Position numbers and translations under genes: made by a program
The notes under the pieces: generated by a model
The model's input: only the letters and a program-made list of their open reading frames with translations
Database searches by the model: none
Told to the model about the DNA's origin: nothing
Source: Linnemannia elongata
Taxonomy: Eukaryota; Mortierellomycota; Mortierellomycetes; Mortierellales; Mortierellaceae
Assembly: GCA_036320915.1 (NCBI GenBank)
Contig: JAXBDG010000007.1
Span: 1,550,001 to 1,614,000 of the forward strand
Length of the DNA: 64,000 bases
Direction: 5' to 3'
Part shown: positions 12,659 through 23,055 of the stretch, one piece after another
How positions within the stretch are numbered: the stretch's first letter is position 1
Layout: each line of letters starts with the position of its first letter

Positions 12659-13590
12659 CTTTGGTTCTGGGAAAGTGGAGTGGAGTGGGGTGGGAAGTGG
12701 GGTGAGATGATAAGTGGTGGGGTGAGCTGAGAGGTTTGATTTTTTTTGTTGAGCTTGCAAAGTGAAGAGTAGAAAGAGAGAGAGAGAAAAGAAAGAGGAA
12801 AAAAAGAGTCGGCGTGAAGGAGAAAAGTCTCTTTATTCAAGACAAGAGTGGAAGGAAGAGGAACCCTTTTCCATGGCTTGTCTTCGTTTCTTTGACGAAA
12901 AACGAAGAGGAGGCGGCATCCTTCACACTTTGATGGGGAGGAGGAGGAGGTTTCCTTCATTTTTTTCTATTTTGATTGCGGCACACACTCGTTCGCTGAG
13001 CAGGGAGAAGCGTCGGCCGACGGAGCCAGCGAGATGACAAACCGAGGGTCATTTTTTCATGGCCTGACCCTTTTTTTCCTTTTCTCTTGGATTTCCCTTG
13101 TCCTTTGTTCTTTATCTCCTTCCTCTCGGACAACCTTCCTCATTTAGACATCACATGACTACTCCATCGTACGATGTTGGTGGCGCTCTGATCATGAAAA
13201 AAGATGCAATAGAAAATAAAAACTGCCCAATGAGCGCAACTGATATGATCAGTTATGATTAAATCAACGAACATGAAAACGCGTCAACTGTTCAACTGAG
13301 TGTACACTCTCTCTTTGTGTATGTGTGCTTGTCTTCTTTTACCTTGCTTCTTTACTGATTTTTTTTCTCTCGCAGTTGGTACCATGCTTCTCAGCCACTG
13401 AAATAAACCTTGTTCAATTGCTCCTTCTCCGTGCGACTCGAAAGACAAAACGTCCCCTTTTTATGCATTCGCTTTCTTACAACCATCTGATCAAGGGCCA
13501 ATCAGTACATCCACCACGAAAGCGGCCGCCATCAGTCCCACCATCACCGCCACCATCACCACCACCATCAGTCCCACTGTCACCGCCGCC
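12659..13590. promoter_or_regulatory. Divergent spacer between PanB gene and F-box relic
   Basis: A 932-nt region holding the upstream side of both neighbours. It contains GA/CT-rich patches, an inverted repeat at 13238-13254, and degenerate CCACCATCA triplet repeats at about 13508-13590, right before the F-box start codon. No coding evidence. Confidence 0.5.
13238..13254. promoter_or_regulatory. Inverted repeat with 3-nt spacer
   Basis: AACTGAT-ATG-ATCAGTT: seven-base perfect arms around a three-base spacer, in a divergent intergenic region. It could be a dimeric factor site, but this is chance-level length for a window of this size. Confidence 0.4.
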
Positions 13591-15456
13591 ATGTCATCCT
13601 CATTTCCACGCGTTTTCGACATCCCAGAACTAGTGGGACCTGCTCATATCGCAGCTCGACGAGTCAAAAGTATCAATCCTCGCCCGCACCAACAAGACGA
13701 TACACCGATTCTATACCCCCTGGCTCTACAAGACTCTGGAGTTCCACCACGACGGTGATTCCAGGAGTTTGGATTTTGTTCCAGGAATGGTGGCTTTTGG
13801 ACGGAACGTTCGGCATGTTAAGGACCTGACTGTTGGACAGGAGGAACTGGCGTTTTATTACAACTGCGTGCTTGACTTTGAGGAGATCCATGGACCATTC
13901 GGCGGTGGCGTTCTTACTACATCACGACCTAAATGGTTCCCACCACTCGATCCGCACATTACTCAGGTCCTGGCTCTCCCACCCATGACCCATTTGTCTC
14001 GAGTTACTCTGAAGGATTTCTCTGGATCCGACTATCCCATCAGTATGCCAAGTGCAGAAGACCCTCGAGCGATGCTGGGACAACTGTGCTGGCTGGTTTC
14101 TTTGAATCCGCACCTCACGCACCTGACCGTTAACGAGGTTATCATCACGGATCCACACAGTGGTCGGCGTCTTGTCGAGGTTATCGCCGGACTGCAGGGG
14201 TTAAGGGAGTTGGATCTTGCAATTGAATGCAGGAGCCAGGAAGCGTCTCAATTGGCAATGGACCTTGTCTGCTGTGTCAAACCTTCAATTCGGAGCTTTG
14301 CCTTGACATTTTATTCTGGAGGCAACAGCGGCGACGAACAGGATCAGGATGGCCATGTTGAGAATAGTGATGGTTTGATGGTAATGCCCAGGAGACAGGA
14401 GTGGTCAATCTGGAGACTCTGGGGCTGTGGGGCTTGTGGGGCGACCAGACATATGTGGGTAACAACCTCTCGATTCTTGGACACTGCCCCAATATCGTCA
14501 AATTGCTCACCTTCGATATCGACAACGAGCAAGGGATGCAGACCATTGCGGAATTTATCGCCAGGGAGTGTCCCAGGATTCGAAAGCTGGCTCATTCTGG
14601 GAGCCATTATGGCGGGGGTGCGATATTAACCTTCAGGATCATGGAGGCGTTACCTGCTCAGCACATCACAGAGCCAGATATGAACCAGTGGCACTCGGCT
14701 TTCAACCAGCCGATTGTCAGTCCGGCGCTCCTGCGACACTCGACACTTCGCTTCCTGAACTTGCAAACGACGAATGGAATCGCGAGAATGCCTGCCGCCG
14801 TCATCTTTGAGAATTGTGTGAGCCTGGAGACTCTGCGAACGTGTGAGCACAGAGTAGGCCTCTATGCGAATTTAGACGACGTACAAGAAGCCCCCTGGCG
14901 CTGTTCCAACTTGCGGGAGCTCTTGATCGGTTTCAGCGGCTGCGAACTCCCCTTCGACCACGACAACCCCGACGGTCAGCCATACTATTCTCGCCCAGCG
15001 CCTATTGTCCTTTCCGAGGTCGAGGCCTAGCACTTTGCGCGACTGGAGAGGGTCTATTGGCAGGTTGGACGGTTGACACAGCTCCGATACCTGAAGTTGC
15101 TAATGGTCAAGCTTGACGGAGAAGGTCAGATAGACTGGAGTTTAGTGAACGTACCAATGGCATTTCCAGCCTTGATGACCTTGGGAAACGCTCGCCAAGG
15201 TCGACCGTGGTATCTGAACCACCTTGCTGGATTGAAGAAGCTGGAGAGAATCGCAGGTTCAATTAAGATGGACAGTGAGGAAACAAAAGTGACGTCGGAA
15301 TGGAGAGAGGCGGTTTGGATGTATGAGCATTGGCCTTGTCGTGAGACCGCTCAAATCTTCAAGTCGGAACATGGTATCACGGCGCCGTTGGAGTGGTTCA
15401 AGGACAAGCACATGCAGGATGGAAAGCTGTTTTCTTTTTTTAAGAAGCCGACTTGA
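13591..15456 (+). pseudogene. F-box/leucine-rich-repeat gene, disrupted
   Basis: The ATG at 13591 opens MSSSFPRVFDIPELV, a typical F-box beginning. At 13635-13637 the frame must shift by one (one surplus G in GTGGGAC) to continue DLLISQLDESKVSILARTN, the rest of the F-box helix set. The frame then runs with LRR-like text (LTHLTVNEV, LRELDLAIE) to about 14370, where a second shift of net -1 is needed to reach VNLETLGLWGLWG. An in-frame TAG at 15028-15030 (EVEA-stop-HFARLERVYW) is followed by 141 more coherent codons to TGA at 15454. AATAAA lies at 15488. Such proteins normally recruit substrates to SCF ubiquitin ligases. No plausible intron explains the breaks: the only GT..AG pair near 14371 is about 18 nt. 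I read it as a recent pseudogene; assembly error could explain the indels but less easily the stop as well. Confidence 0.8.
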
Positions 15457-15583
15457 TTACTCTGTTTTTCTTTTTCTCCCTCTGCTTAATAAAAATCGTA
15501 TGTTTAAAATCGTCCTTTGCTTTTGCTTCTCTGCTTTGTTCTTTTTCAATCAAAAATTCTCATCCTTGGAACAATTAATAATT

Positions 15584-18500
15584 TTATTCAACAATCCAAG
15601 CGCCAATACGCTTATTATACTTCACAATGAACTCACCCAAGTCGCGCACCACAAATGCACAAATGACAAGGTTCAAAAACTCGCCGATCCGGCGGAGACG
15701 GTTAACAATCTGGGCATAGTACGTCTGAAGGGACGAGGCAAAGTATGCGGAACCCGAGGATGTGGCGGACAAGGCGGTATAGTGGCGGTACATTGTCTCG
15801 AGGATTGTCGCAGATCGGAAGAGACGTAGGACCGAGTCTGTATATGTTGTCGTGTCGTCTCTATTTTTTTTTTTTTTTTTTGGGATAGGTTTTGAAAACG
15901 AAACGTTGGGGGGATGTTAATTAAGGAGAAAGTTATTGAATACCTGTTCCCGTTTTTTTTTTTTTTTTTTTTCCCTACGGCGAATGAGATTGATTGAGAG
16001 TAGAGAGAACGAAGGACTTACACTTTATCGTTGGCCATGGACTTCTGGACAGACTTGGAAAAGTGCTTCCATTGGCTTTTAAGATCATTGTTAGCTCCAA
16101 CGGTGTTCGTAGGAGCATGGCCTTCCTTGTCCTTGCCAGTATCGTCCTGATATTCATGCTCTTGTGACGAGAGCAAGTCTTGCGCTTGATGCTGGTGCTG
16201 TCGTGCAGTAGCAGTAGCATTAGTGCCCATGGCACCACTGTTACCAGTGGTACCGTTTAAAGCATGAGGACCAAAGTATTTACCAGGTCGATGGACAAAC
16301 GACAGTTTCTTGCTGAGTTTAGACCAGATATGGAGCGTTGTCGATTCAAGAGCCTCGAGTTCTTTTGTCAACAGGATTCGGTCCTGCTCAGTGTCGATTG
16401 CGTTGTAAGAAGGGAGGACGGTGGTACCGCTGCTCTTGTCGCCGCTGATCCTGTTCGCGGATTTTATGGGTTTTGCGGGTGCTGTCGATGTTGGTGTGGA
16501 GGATGTGAAGAAGGCGGGTTGGGAGGGTGTGGTTGGGGTTGGCGGGTGAGTAAGATTCAGGGTTTGAGAAGCCAGTGCGGCGGTGGAGACTGACACAGAT
16601 GTTGCTGTTGTCGAAGTCGTTGACGTTGACTGGAAGGAGGCTTGCGAAGGGGTAACGGGCGACGATGGTGAATACGGCAAGATGAACGACGAAGATCTAG
16701 AAGACGATTCCGAACTCGATCCCGACCTCGACGACGAACCTGACTTTGGAACCGACTCCAGAGGTCCAAACGAAGAAGCAGACGAAGCAGGCGTAGGAGG
16801 TCCAATCATCAAGTTCAACATACCGCGTTTCGAGTGTGCGACCATCTTTTCCAGCATGAGGGTAATAGTATGACAGGCAGAGACTTTAGCTTCTGCGGCG
16901 GGGAGGCGAACCATGGTTGCGCGTTGGTACCAGACTTGTCGAGGCACGTGGACTTTGCGAGTCAGGAACCCTCCAGTGGTCATTGTCAATTCAAGTTGGC
17001 GCATCATCCAGAAGCACCGGAGGAATGGGTCTGTGGGCTGCGGTGGGATTTGTGGTGGTGGACCACGTGGCTATTTCATTAAATAATTAAAGAGAGCGTG
17101 TCAACGAACGTGTTTTTTTTGTGAGGCAGAAGGAGCACGATTTTAACGCATCTTGAATCTTGGGTCCTGTCACCTAATGAAAAACCTACGATGCTCAAGC
17201 CTCCGAGTGGATCGTCGGACGAAACAAAGTCCAAGAGACTGCTACCGCTGACAAAGGTGGTGTTGGTCGCCGCAGAGCTGTTGCTCAACTGCGAGAAACT
17301 GCTTTGACTCCGAAGCATGGTGGTAGACTGCTGAGCTCGAGGAACAAGGACCCAAGGTTGACCCAGCGATTGCTTCCGCTGATGCTGCCTCTGCCTTTGG
17401 TGTTTCTCAAAATGTTTTGGATGTTGATGCTGTGGACTCGCCGGTCGATCCTTATCCAGATCCGAATTCTTTTGATACTTGTTCTGAAAATGTGTTCGAA
17501 TGGGACTCGAGGACAAGAACTCGACGGCGGTGAGCGGTTCGTTATCGAACAGATGCAGAGACGTCATTGAGAGGGAACCAAGCGTCCGACTGTAGAGCGA
17601 AACTCGCGACGGTTGTTCTGAGGGGCGTCCTTGGTTATGCCGGTTAGGTTGCAGTAATGGTGGTGGCGACAAGAGTTGCTGCTGTTGTTGCTGTTGGTGC
17701 TGTTGAGCTGGTGGTTGTAATGGGAGGGACGATTGTGAAAGCGATCGTCGATGAGAGTGGTATAAGGACTTCCCGTCCGCCGCCTTCTTGTTTCCTGGTA
17801 GGGGCTTCTTTTCCTTGACCGCAATTGGACTAGAACTCTGCTTCTTGCGCTCCTCGTCTGACGTTGTGGCTGTTGAGAACTGGGTCCTGGGCTGAATCGG
17901 TCCTGCATTCTGAGAGCCATCATTGTTCAACGGTCCTATGATATTTTTTGTTGTACCACGTCCACATCAAATTAGAATTCTTATTAGTGCTATAGCAATA
18001 AAACACATATACTGCTCCGGAAACGTTTCAAATGTAAAGTTCGGGGGGCTACAATACACTAATGCGTTGTTGCCTTGTCTTCTTTCGCCTTTCGTGAATG
18101 ATTACCTTTGGTAGGGGAGCTCTTTAGTGGGAGTGGATCCGCCGAGAGTTCATGCACGCCAAGCCAGGACTCAGAAAGATCGAATCCTTTTGTCAGGAAC
18201 TTTGGAAGCCATTCATCGATCTCATTATGATCCCTCTCTTCCCGTGGTGAGTGATGCTGAGGAAGACTCGCTGCTTTTGTTGTCAACTCTTTGTTGTTAG
18301 GCTCAGGAGAGCTCTCGGGTGAAAGCAAAGTCGAGATTTTGGGTGGTGGGATCGACTGTTGACGTGGAGGGTAGTGCAATGGCGCTCCTGCCTGTGTCAT
18401 CAGTTTCTGTTGTTTCTTGAGCTGTTGTTGCTGTCGCCGAGCTTGCAGAAGCGTTCGGTGGAGGGGTGACGAGGGCGGTGATGACGATGTCGGGGACGAT

Positions 18501-20715
18501 GCCGATGTGAAGGACATGGATAATGGCGAAGGCGATGATGGAGAAGTCGGTGATTTTAAAGAAGGAGGTGTAGGATTGGCGAGAGTGCTGTTGGGCAGCG
18601 AGGTCAGAAAAGCTTTGTTGGCTGCCAGATCTGGTGTTGGTGGCCTCGTCTTGTTGGCCGGTGTCGCCGCCGCAGATGATGATGATAATGAAGGCAATGG
18701 CGCAGACTCTACAGCAATGGGAGTGCTCTCCTTGGTCACCGTGCTTGGAGAGGCAGGTCGCAGTGTTTGCGGTAGTGGCGCAGATAACGCCAATGAATCA
18801 ACAACCGTCACTGCTTCTACCATTGTTGGAGCAGTAGTAGAAGAAATAGGATGCGGACTATGTGGAGGTGACAATGAAGGTTTTTTCTGCAGCCGTTGCT
18901 GAGCTTGGAGTTGAAGTTGCTCGGCTGCAGAGATCAGGTTGCCTGTAATGCGGGTGTTGTTGCTGGTGGCGGTAGCCGGCCCTCCTCCCCCTCCTCCTGT
19001 GAGTTGTTGGGCCTTGAGTTGGAGCTGCTCAGCCGCAGAGACCAGATTACCAGTGATGGTACGGTTGTTGATGGTCGTAGTAGGCCCTCCTATGTTAGGT
19101 TTGGCATGAAGACGCACCTGCCGTCGTAGAGGCGACTGACTTGACATGGTGGACGATGTAGGGCTGGTAGGGCTGGTGGGACTAAGGGGGCCGATGGGGG
19201 TGATGAGACTGGCGGGACTGGTGAGAATAGTGGGACTAGCAGGGCGGATGGTTGTCGTTGTGAAAGAACCGGCCCTGGCACGGCGGAATCGGTGTTCTTG
19301 GGAAGGAGGAGCAAGAAGTTGGATTGGAGGTGGGTGGGAAGATAATGAGAGCTGTTGTTGCGGGGAGGAGGCAGTGGCGCTGGTGGTGGTAGTGGTGGGA
19401 GTGGGAGTGGCAGTGGGTTGAGAGCGAATGGGAACAGGAGCAAGAGCAGGAGCAGGAGCAGGGGGGTGTTTCTTGATCTGTTTCAATGGCGACTCGTCGA
19501 CTGATGCTAGGGCTGGAGTTGTCATCGTGTTTACCGTCGTTGTTAATGGCATTGGTGCTGTTATCGTCGCTAGGGCGGCAGCGGCGGCGGCGAGAGTTGT
19601 TGATTTTATACCCGTCGCTGTTACTGTCGTTGTTGATGTTGTGTCGGCGGTGTTGATGCTTTTGGTGGTTGCATTATTAGACTTGGAGATTGCTGTTGTT
19701 GCAAAATGAGCCAATGCGTTTCCTGCACGGGAAGGGGAGGAGAAGGAGGAGGAGTTCATATTTAGAACATCGCCCTGTCCCTGATAATAAACGCCCTGTG
19801 GCGACAAAGGGGGTTCGTCATACAGGCTGCAGAGACCTATAGATGCCGTGGTAGCTGTTGTCGGTGTTGTTGATGCTGATGATGTTGATGTTATAGTTGA
19901 TGTTGTTGACAGTGCTGGTGTTGACGGATTCGGGGGTAAGGATTTCAGGTTCAGAGACTGGATACGATATTTGTAGGAGTCGTGCTATCCAAGGAGTAAC
20001 CGACATTGCCAAGGGGAATTATAGAGAGGGAGGAAGAGGGAGGGGAGAGTGAGAGATCTAGAAAAAAAAAGAGTATTATAACACCAAAAAGGCGACTATA
20101 AAGCAAAAACGCGAACCATAAGACGCAAGAGGCACGTCCAAGAAGCTTATTCAAAACAAGATGGCTTAAGCGTGTCCAGCAGATGGATTTCAAAAAATAT
20201 ACAGCCGATCACTTCAAAAAAGTTCAGGAACGATCAGTGTAACGCCCATTTGTCTCACTCTTCTGTTTCTGTCTCACCCTCGCGCCTTTTCCTTTCCTTT
20301 TCTCTTCTTTTCCGCTCCGGTCCCCCCAACAAGGAACAAAGGTGCAAACAAACCCAAGGAATGTAAACTTGTATTGTGAACTTACGATGGCCAGGAGTCG
20401 GTCGTATTCTTCAGGTGAGGTAGTGCTCTTCATGACCATCTCGAGGAGTGTCACAGCCTTGCCATAGGCCTCGAGAGCATCGAGTACAAGGCCCTCATTG
20501 TCGAATTTGACTGCCGCCTGGGCCTCAAGTAGAGCCAAGGACTTTAATGCCTTTGAGCGCGTCATGGTCGTCCATGCTGCTGAACCTGACCCTGACCCTG
20601 TCTCTGACTTGGATTCTTGACCGCAGCCAAAGAGTTGCTGTTGGTGGCGGTGTTCGCCATTGTGGTCATTGTTCAGCTCGGGCATGTTCCTGGAGTGTTG
20701 GACGTGAATGTCCAT
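15584..20715 (-). CDS. Large MIT-domain-containing protein
   Basis: Five exons fit: 20715-20386, 19984-18106, 17935-17190, 17070-16022 and 15860-15584. Phases 0, 1, 0 and 2 all match, giving 1426 residues. An MIT (microtubule interacting and trafficking) three-helix domain lies at about residues 46-121: MTRSKALKSLALLEAQAAV, LDALEAYGKAVTLLEMVM, then across intron 1 EYDRLLAI-HDSYKYRIQSL. MIT domains usually bind ESCRT-III tails, so a role in endosomal sorting or cytokinesis is inferred. Residues 125-1030 are mostly Ser/Thr/Pro/Gln-rich and disordered. Two islands look conserved: one around the exon 3-4 junction (PPPQIPPQPTDPFLRCFW, then MRQLELTMTTGGFLTRK and a helical stretch to VAHSKRG), and the last 95 residues (DSVLRLFRSATILETMYRHY ... 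YNKRIGAWIVE). Start chosen at MDIHVQHSRN; MTRSKAL is a later alternative. It converges on the F-box relic with 127 nt between the stops. Confidence 0.85.
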
Positions 20716-22194
20716 TTGAGATGTAGTTGTCGTTTTTACAATTAGGGGTACTTTTAGGTTGTGAATGAGGCCGGGCAGAAAAAAAAAATTAGGGGGTGGA
20801 ATGTACAAAAAGTGGGTTGAGAGGAGAGAGAGATGAGGAACGAAAAAGCAGACGAAGAAGGAAGTAAGAAAAGGAAGGAATGGATGAAAGGATACAGGGA
20901 TAAAGAAAGTGAGAGTGAAAGTGAGACGGGAGCACCCTCCTGCTAGCGGGTTAGAAAGGGCGGGAAAGAAATAAAGAACAAACAATCACAAAAAAAGGGA
21001 CGCCGACCGCTGGGGGTTCAGTTATGCGTGGAAGTCAAAAGGGAGGACAAGCGACAAGGAGGTACCAAAGGAAGGGATGAATTGACCCCCAAAACAATAA
21101 GTGAGGGTGGCGATGGTATGATAGCACACTGCAGGCACTGAGGGTTACAATTATTAGAATGAAAAAGTGAGGGGGTGGTGAAAATATGGGTGAGTGAGTA
21201 AAGCAAGACTAGTGGAAATAACAGAGGCAATTGATAGACAGGAGAGTTGAAGTTGTCAACAAGACAATACTGGTTGGAGACCAAAGGAAGACAAAAAAAC
21301 AATGGTAATCGACAATGCGAGATTGACAGAAGCAAGCTCTCAAGCATGTTCCCTTTCCCACTCCCTTCTCCCCCTGTCAGTCGCATGGCATCAAAACGGC
21401 ATTTAAATAGCTATTCAGCAGTGCTAGTGCCAGTGCAAATACGCCACTGTCTGTCCCCCCCTCCTTCGCAACGTGGAGAATGTGAAAAGGGAAAAAGGGG
21501 AAAGGAAGGTGGGAGAGTGAGACGACGACGGGAGAAGGAGAAAAAGGGAGATGATGCATACAAACTGTATTCTGAGATGGTCTCCTAAAAGCAATGGCAA
21601 CAACCAATCGTGGACGGGCAACATCTTTGCTTTGCTGAGGTCAGGAACAAACAGTGCTGTAGGGGATGGGGTGAGAGCCAAACTTTCATCTATCCTTTGT
21701 CAACGGGAACCCGCGTACTGTATATCCTTCCTCCGTCCCTTGTTCTTACAGCTTTCGATTACAAGCCCCATTGATCGATCACCGCTCTGTTTTTGCAGGC
21801 CATTGCGTGTTATGAGTTATGAGTTATGCTAAGTCTGCCCGTATGGGTTTTCTGTGGATGTGTCATCACGTCAAAGTGGCGAGTACAAAAGCGCAAAAGG
21901 CAATTCCTGCCTATTTAAGCCCCTCCTTTGCTCTTTTTGGTGTATATATTTTTCGCTTGGCAACAAAGTCGACACTTTTCCTTGTTTGTTTTTGGCATCT
22001 TGATCGAGTCGTATGCAGTATGCACACCACGCACAGGACGCGCCTCCTCTGAGGAAATTTTTCGTCATCCTCCAGAAAATGCGATCGATGAGGGGCATAT
22101 AAAAAGGTTCTGTCAGTTTCTTCTTTTCCCCCTTCAAACACATCCTCTCATTCATTAACTACAGCCACAACCACCACAGAACATAATATCCACC
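20716..22194. promoter_or_regulatory. Divergent intergenic region
   Basis: About 1.5 kb between the start of the MIT-domain gene (-) and the MAPEG gene (+). It is GA-rich near the MIT gene, as expected for a CT-rich leader read on the other strand. A TATA-like box lies near the right end. No coding signal. Confidence 0.6.
22098..22105 (+). promoter_or_regulatory. TATA-like box
   Basis: TATAAAAA lies 90-97 nt upstream of the MAPEG start codon in an otherwise mixed sequence. The distance suits a core promoter with a short leader. Confidence 0.55.
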
Positions 22195-22754
22195 ATGGCC
22201 ACCATCACTGTCTCTCCCGACTATGGCTTTGTAAGCTCAAATTTACTTTTCCGTTGCTCGTTCCAGGTGCACGTCAATTTGCATTTGAAAATCACATTCA
22301 GGTTCTAACCATCTTCCTTCTCAACCCCCAACAACATGTATAGGTTGTCGCGGTCGCGGTGGCATCCTGCCTCCTCGTCTTCTTCTTTGGGGCGAAAGTA
22401 ACATCCTACCGCAAAATTGCCCAAGTGCCCCTCCCATTCCTCTACGCAGATGCCAACGAATGCAAGGAAGACCACAAGAAACTCATCTTCAACTGCTACC
22501 AACGTATCCATCAAAATACCCTCGAAGGGTTCACGACTTACCTCGTCATGCTTCTCCTCGCTGGAATCGAGTACCCTATTGCGTCGGCTGCGTTGGGAGG
22601 TGTCTGGTGTGTGGGTCGGTACCTTTATTACTATGGGTACTCGTCTGGTCATCCTAACTCGAGGATGTTGGGTGCTTTTGGCCATCTTGGATGGTTGGGT
22701 TTGTTGGGCTTGGCTGGAAAGATGGCTTTTGACCTTATCAAGTCCAGGCCTTAA
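22195..22754 (+). CDS. MAPEG-family protein, microsomal glutathione S-transferase 3-like
   Basis: Exon 1 (22195-22230, twelve codons) and exon 2 (22344-22754) join in phase 0 across GTAAGC...TATAG to give 148 residues. Four hydrophobic segments: VVAVAVASCLLVFFFGA, TYLVMLLLAGIEY, ASAALGGVWCVGRYLYYY, and LGLLGLAGKMAF. The family hallmark NCYQRIHQNTLEG sits before the second segment. The family catalyses glutathione conjugation or peroxide reduction in endoplasmic reticulum or outer mitochondrial membranes. Length fits MGST3 (about 150). The start has a strong context (CCACCATGGCC) and a TATA-like box about 90 nt upstream. Nothing is missing. Confidence 0.93.
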
Positions 22755-23055
22755 GCCTCCTCTTTCTTTGACCCCTTGGTCTTGTAAAGGAGAAGCGCCA
22801 CTTTTCTTTCATTTGCTTGACCGCATTGTCATTTTTTCTCACACTTTCTCCTTCAATTACTTATAAGAGTCCAGACTTGACGGACAACGCTCAATAAACA
22901 AAACAAAACGTGCAGTAGTATACATCATCTTTGTACGTGGTCACGGCGTCGGTGCCTCCTCACTGCATGCATGCCTGGTCAGTGTAACACGACAGATATG
23001 TACTTGTCAATGCTGATATTGTTTTTATTGGTGGTATGAAGGGAATATGTCGAAT
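22755..23055. other. Convergent 3-prime flanks
   Basis: 301 nt between the stops of the MAPEG gene (+) and the MFSD1-like gene (-). It presumably holds both 3-prime untranslated regions; AATAAA lies just before the AAACAAAACG stretch near 22900. Nothing else seen. Confidence 0.6.

Noticed and set aside
14371..14400. Intron to explain the F-box frame change
   Set aside because: The only GT..AG pair here is about 18 nt apart, too short for any spliceosomal intron.
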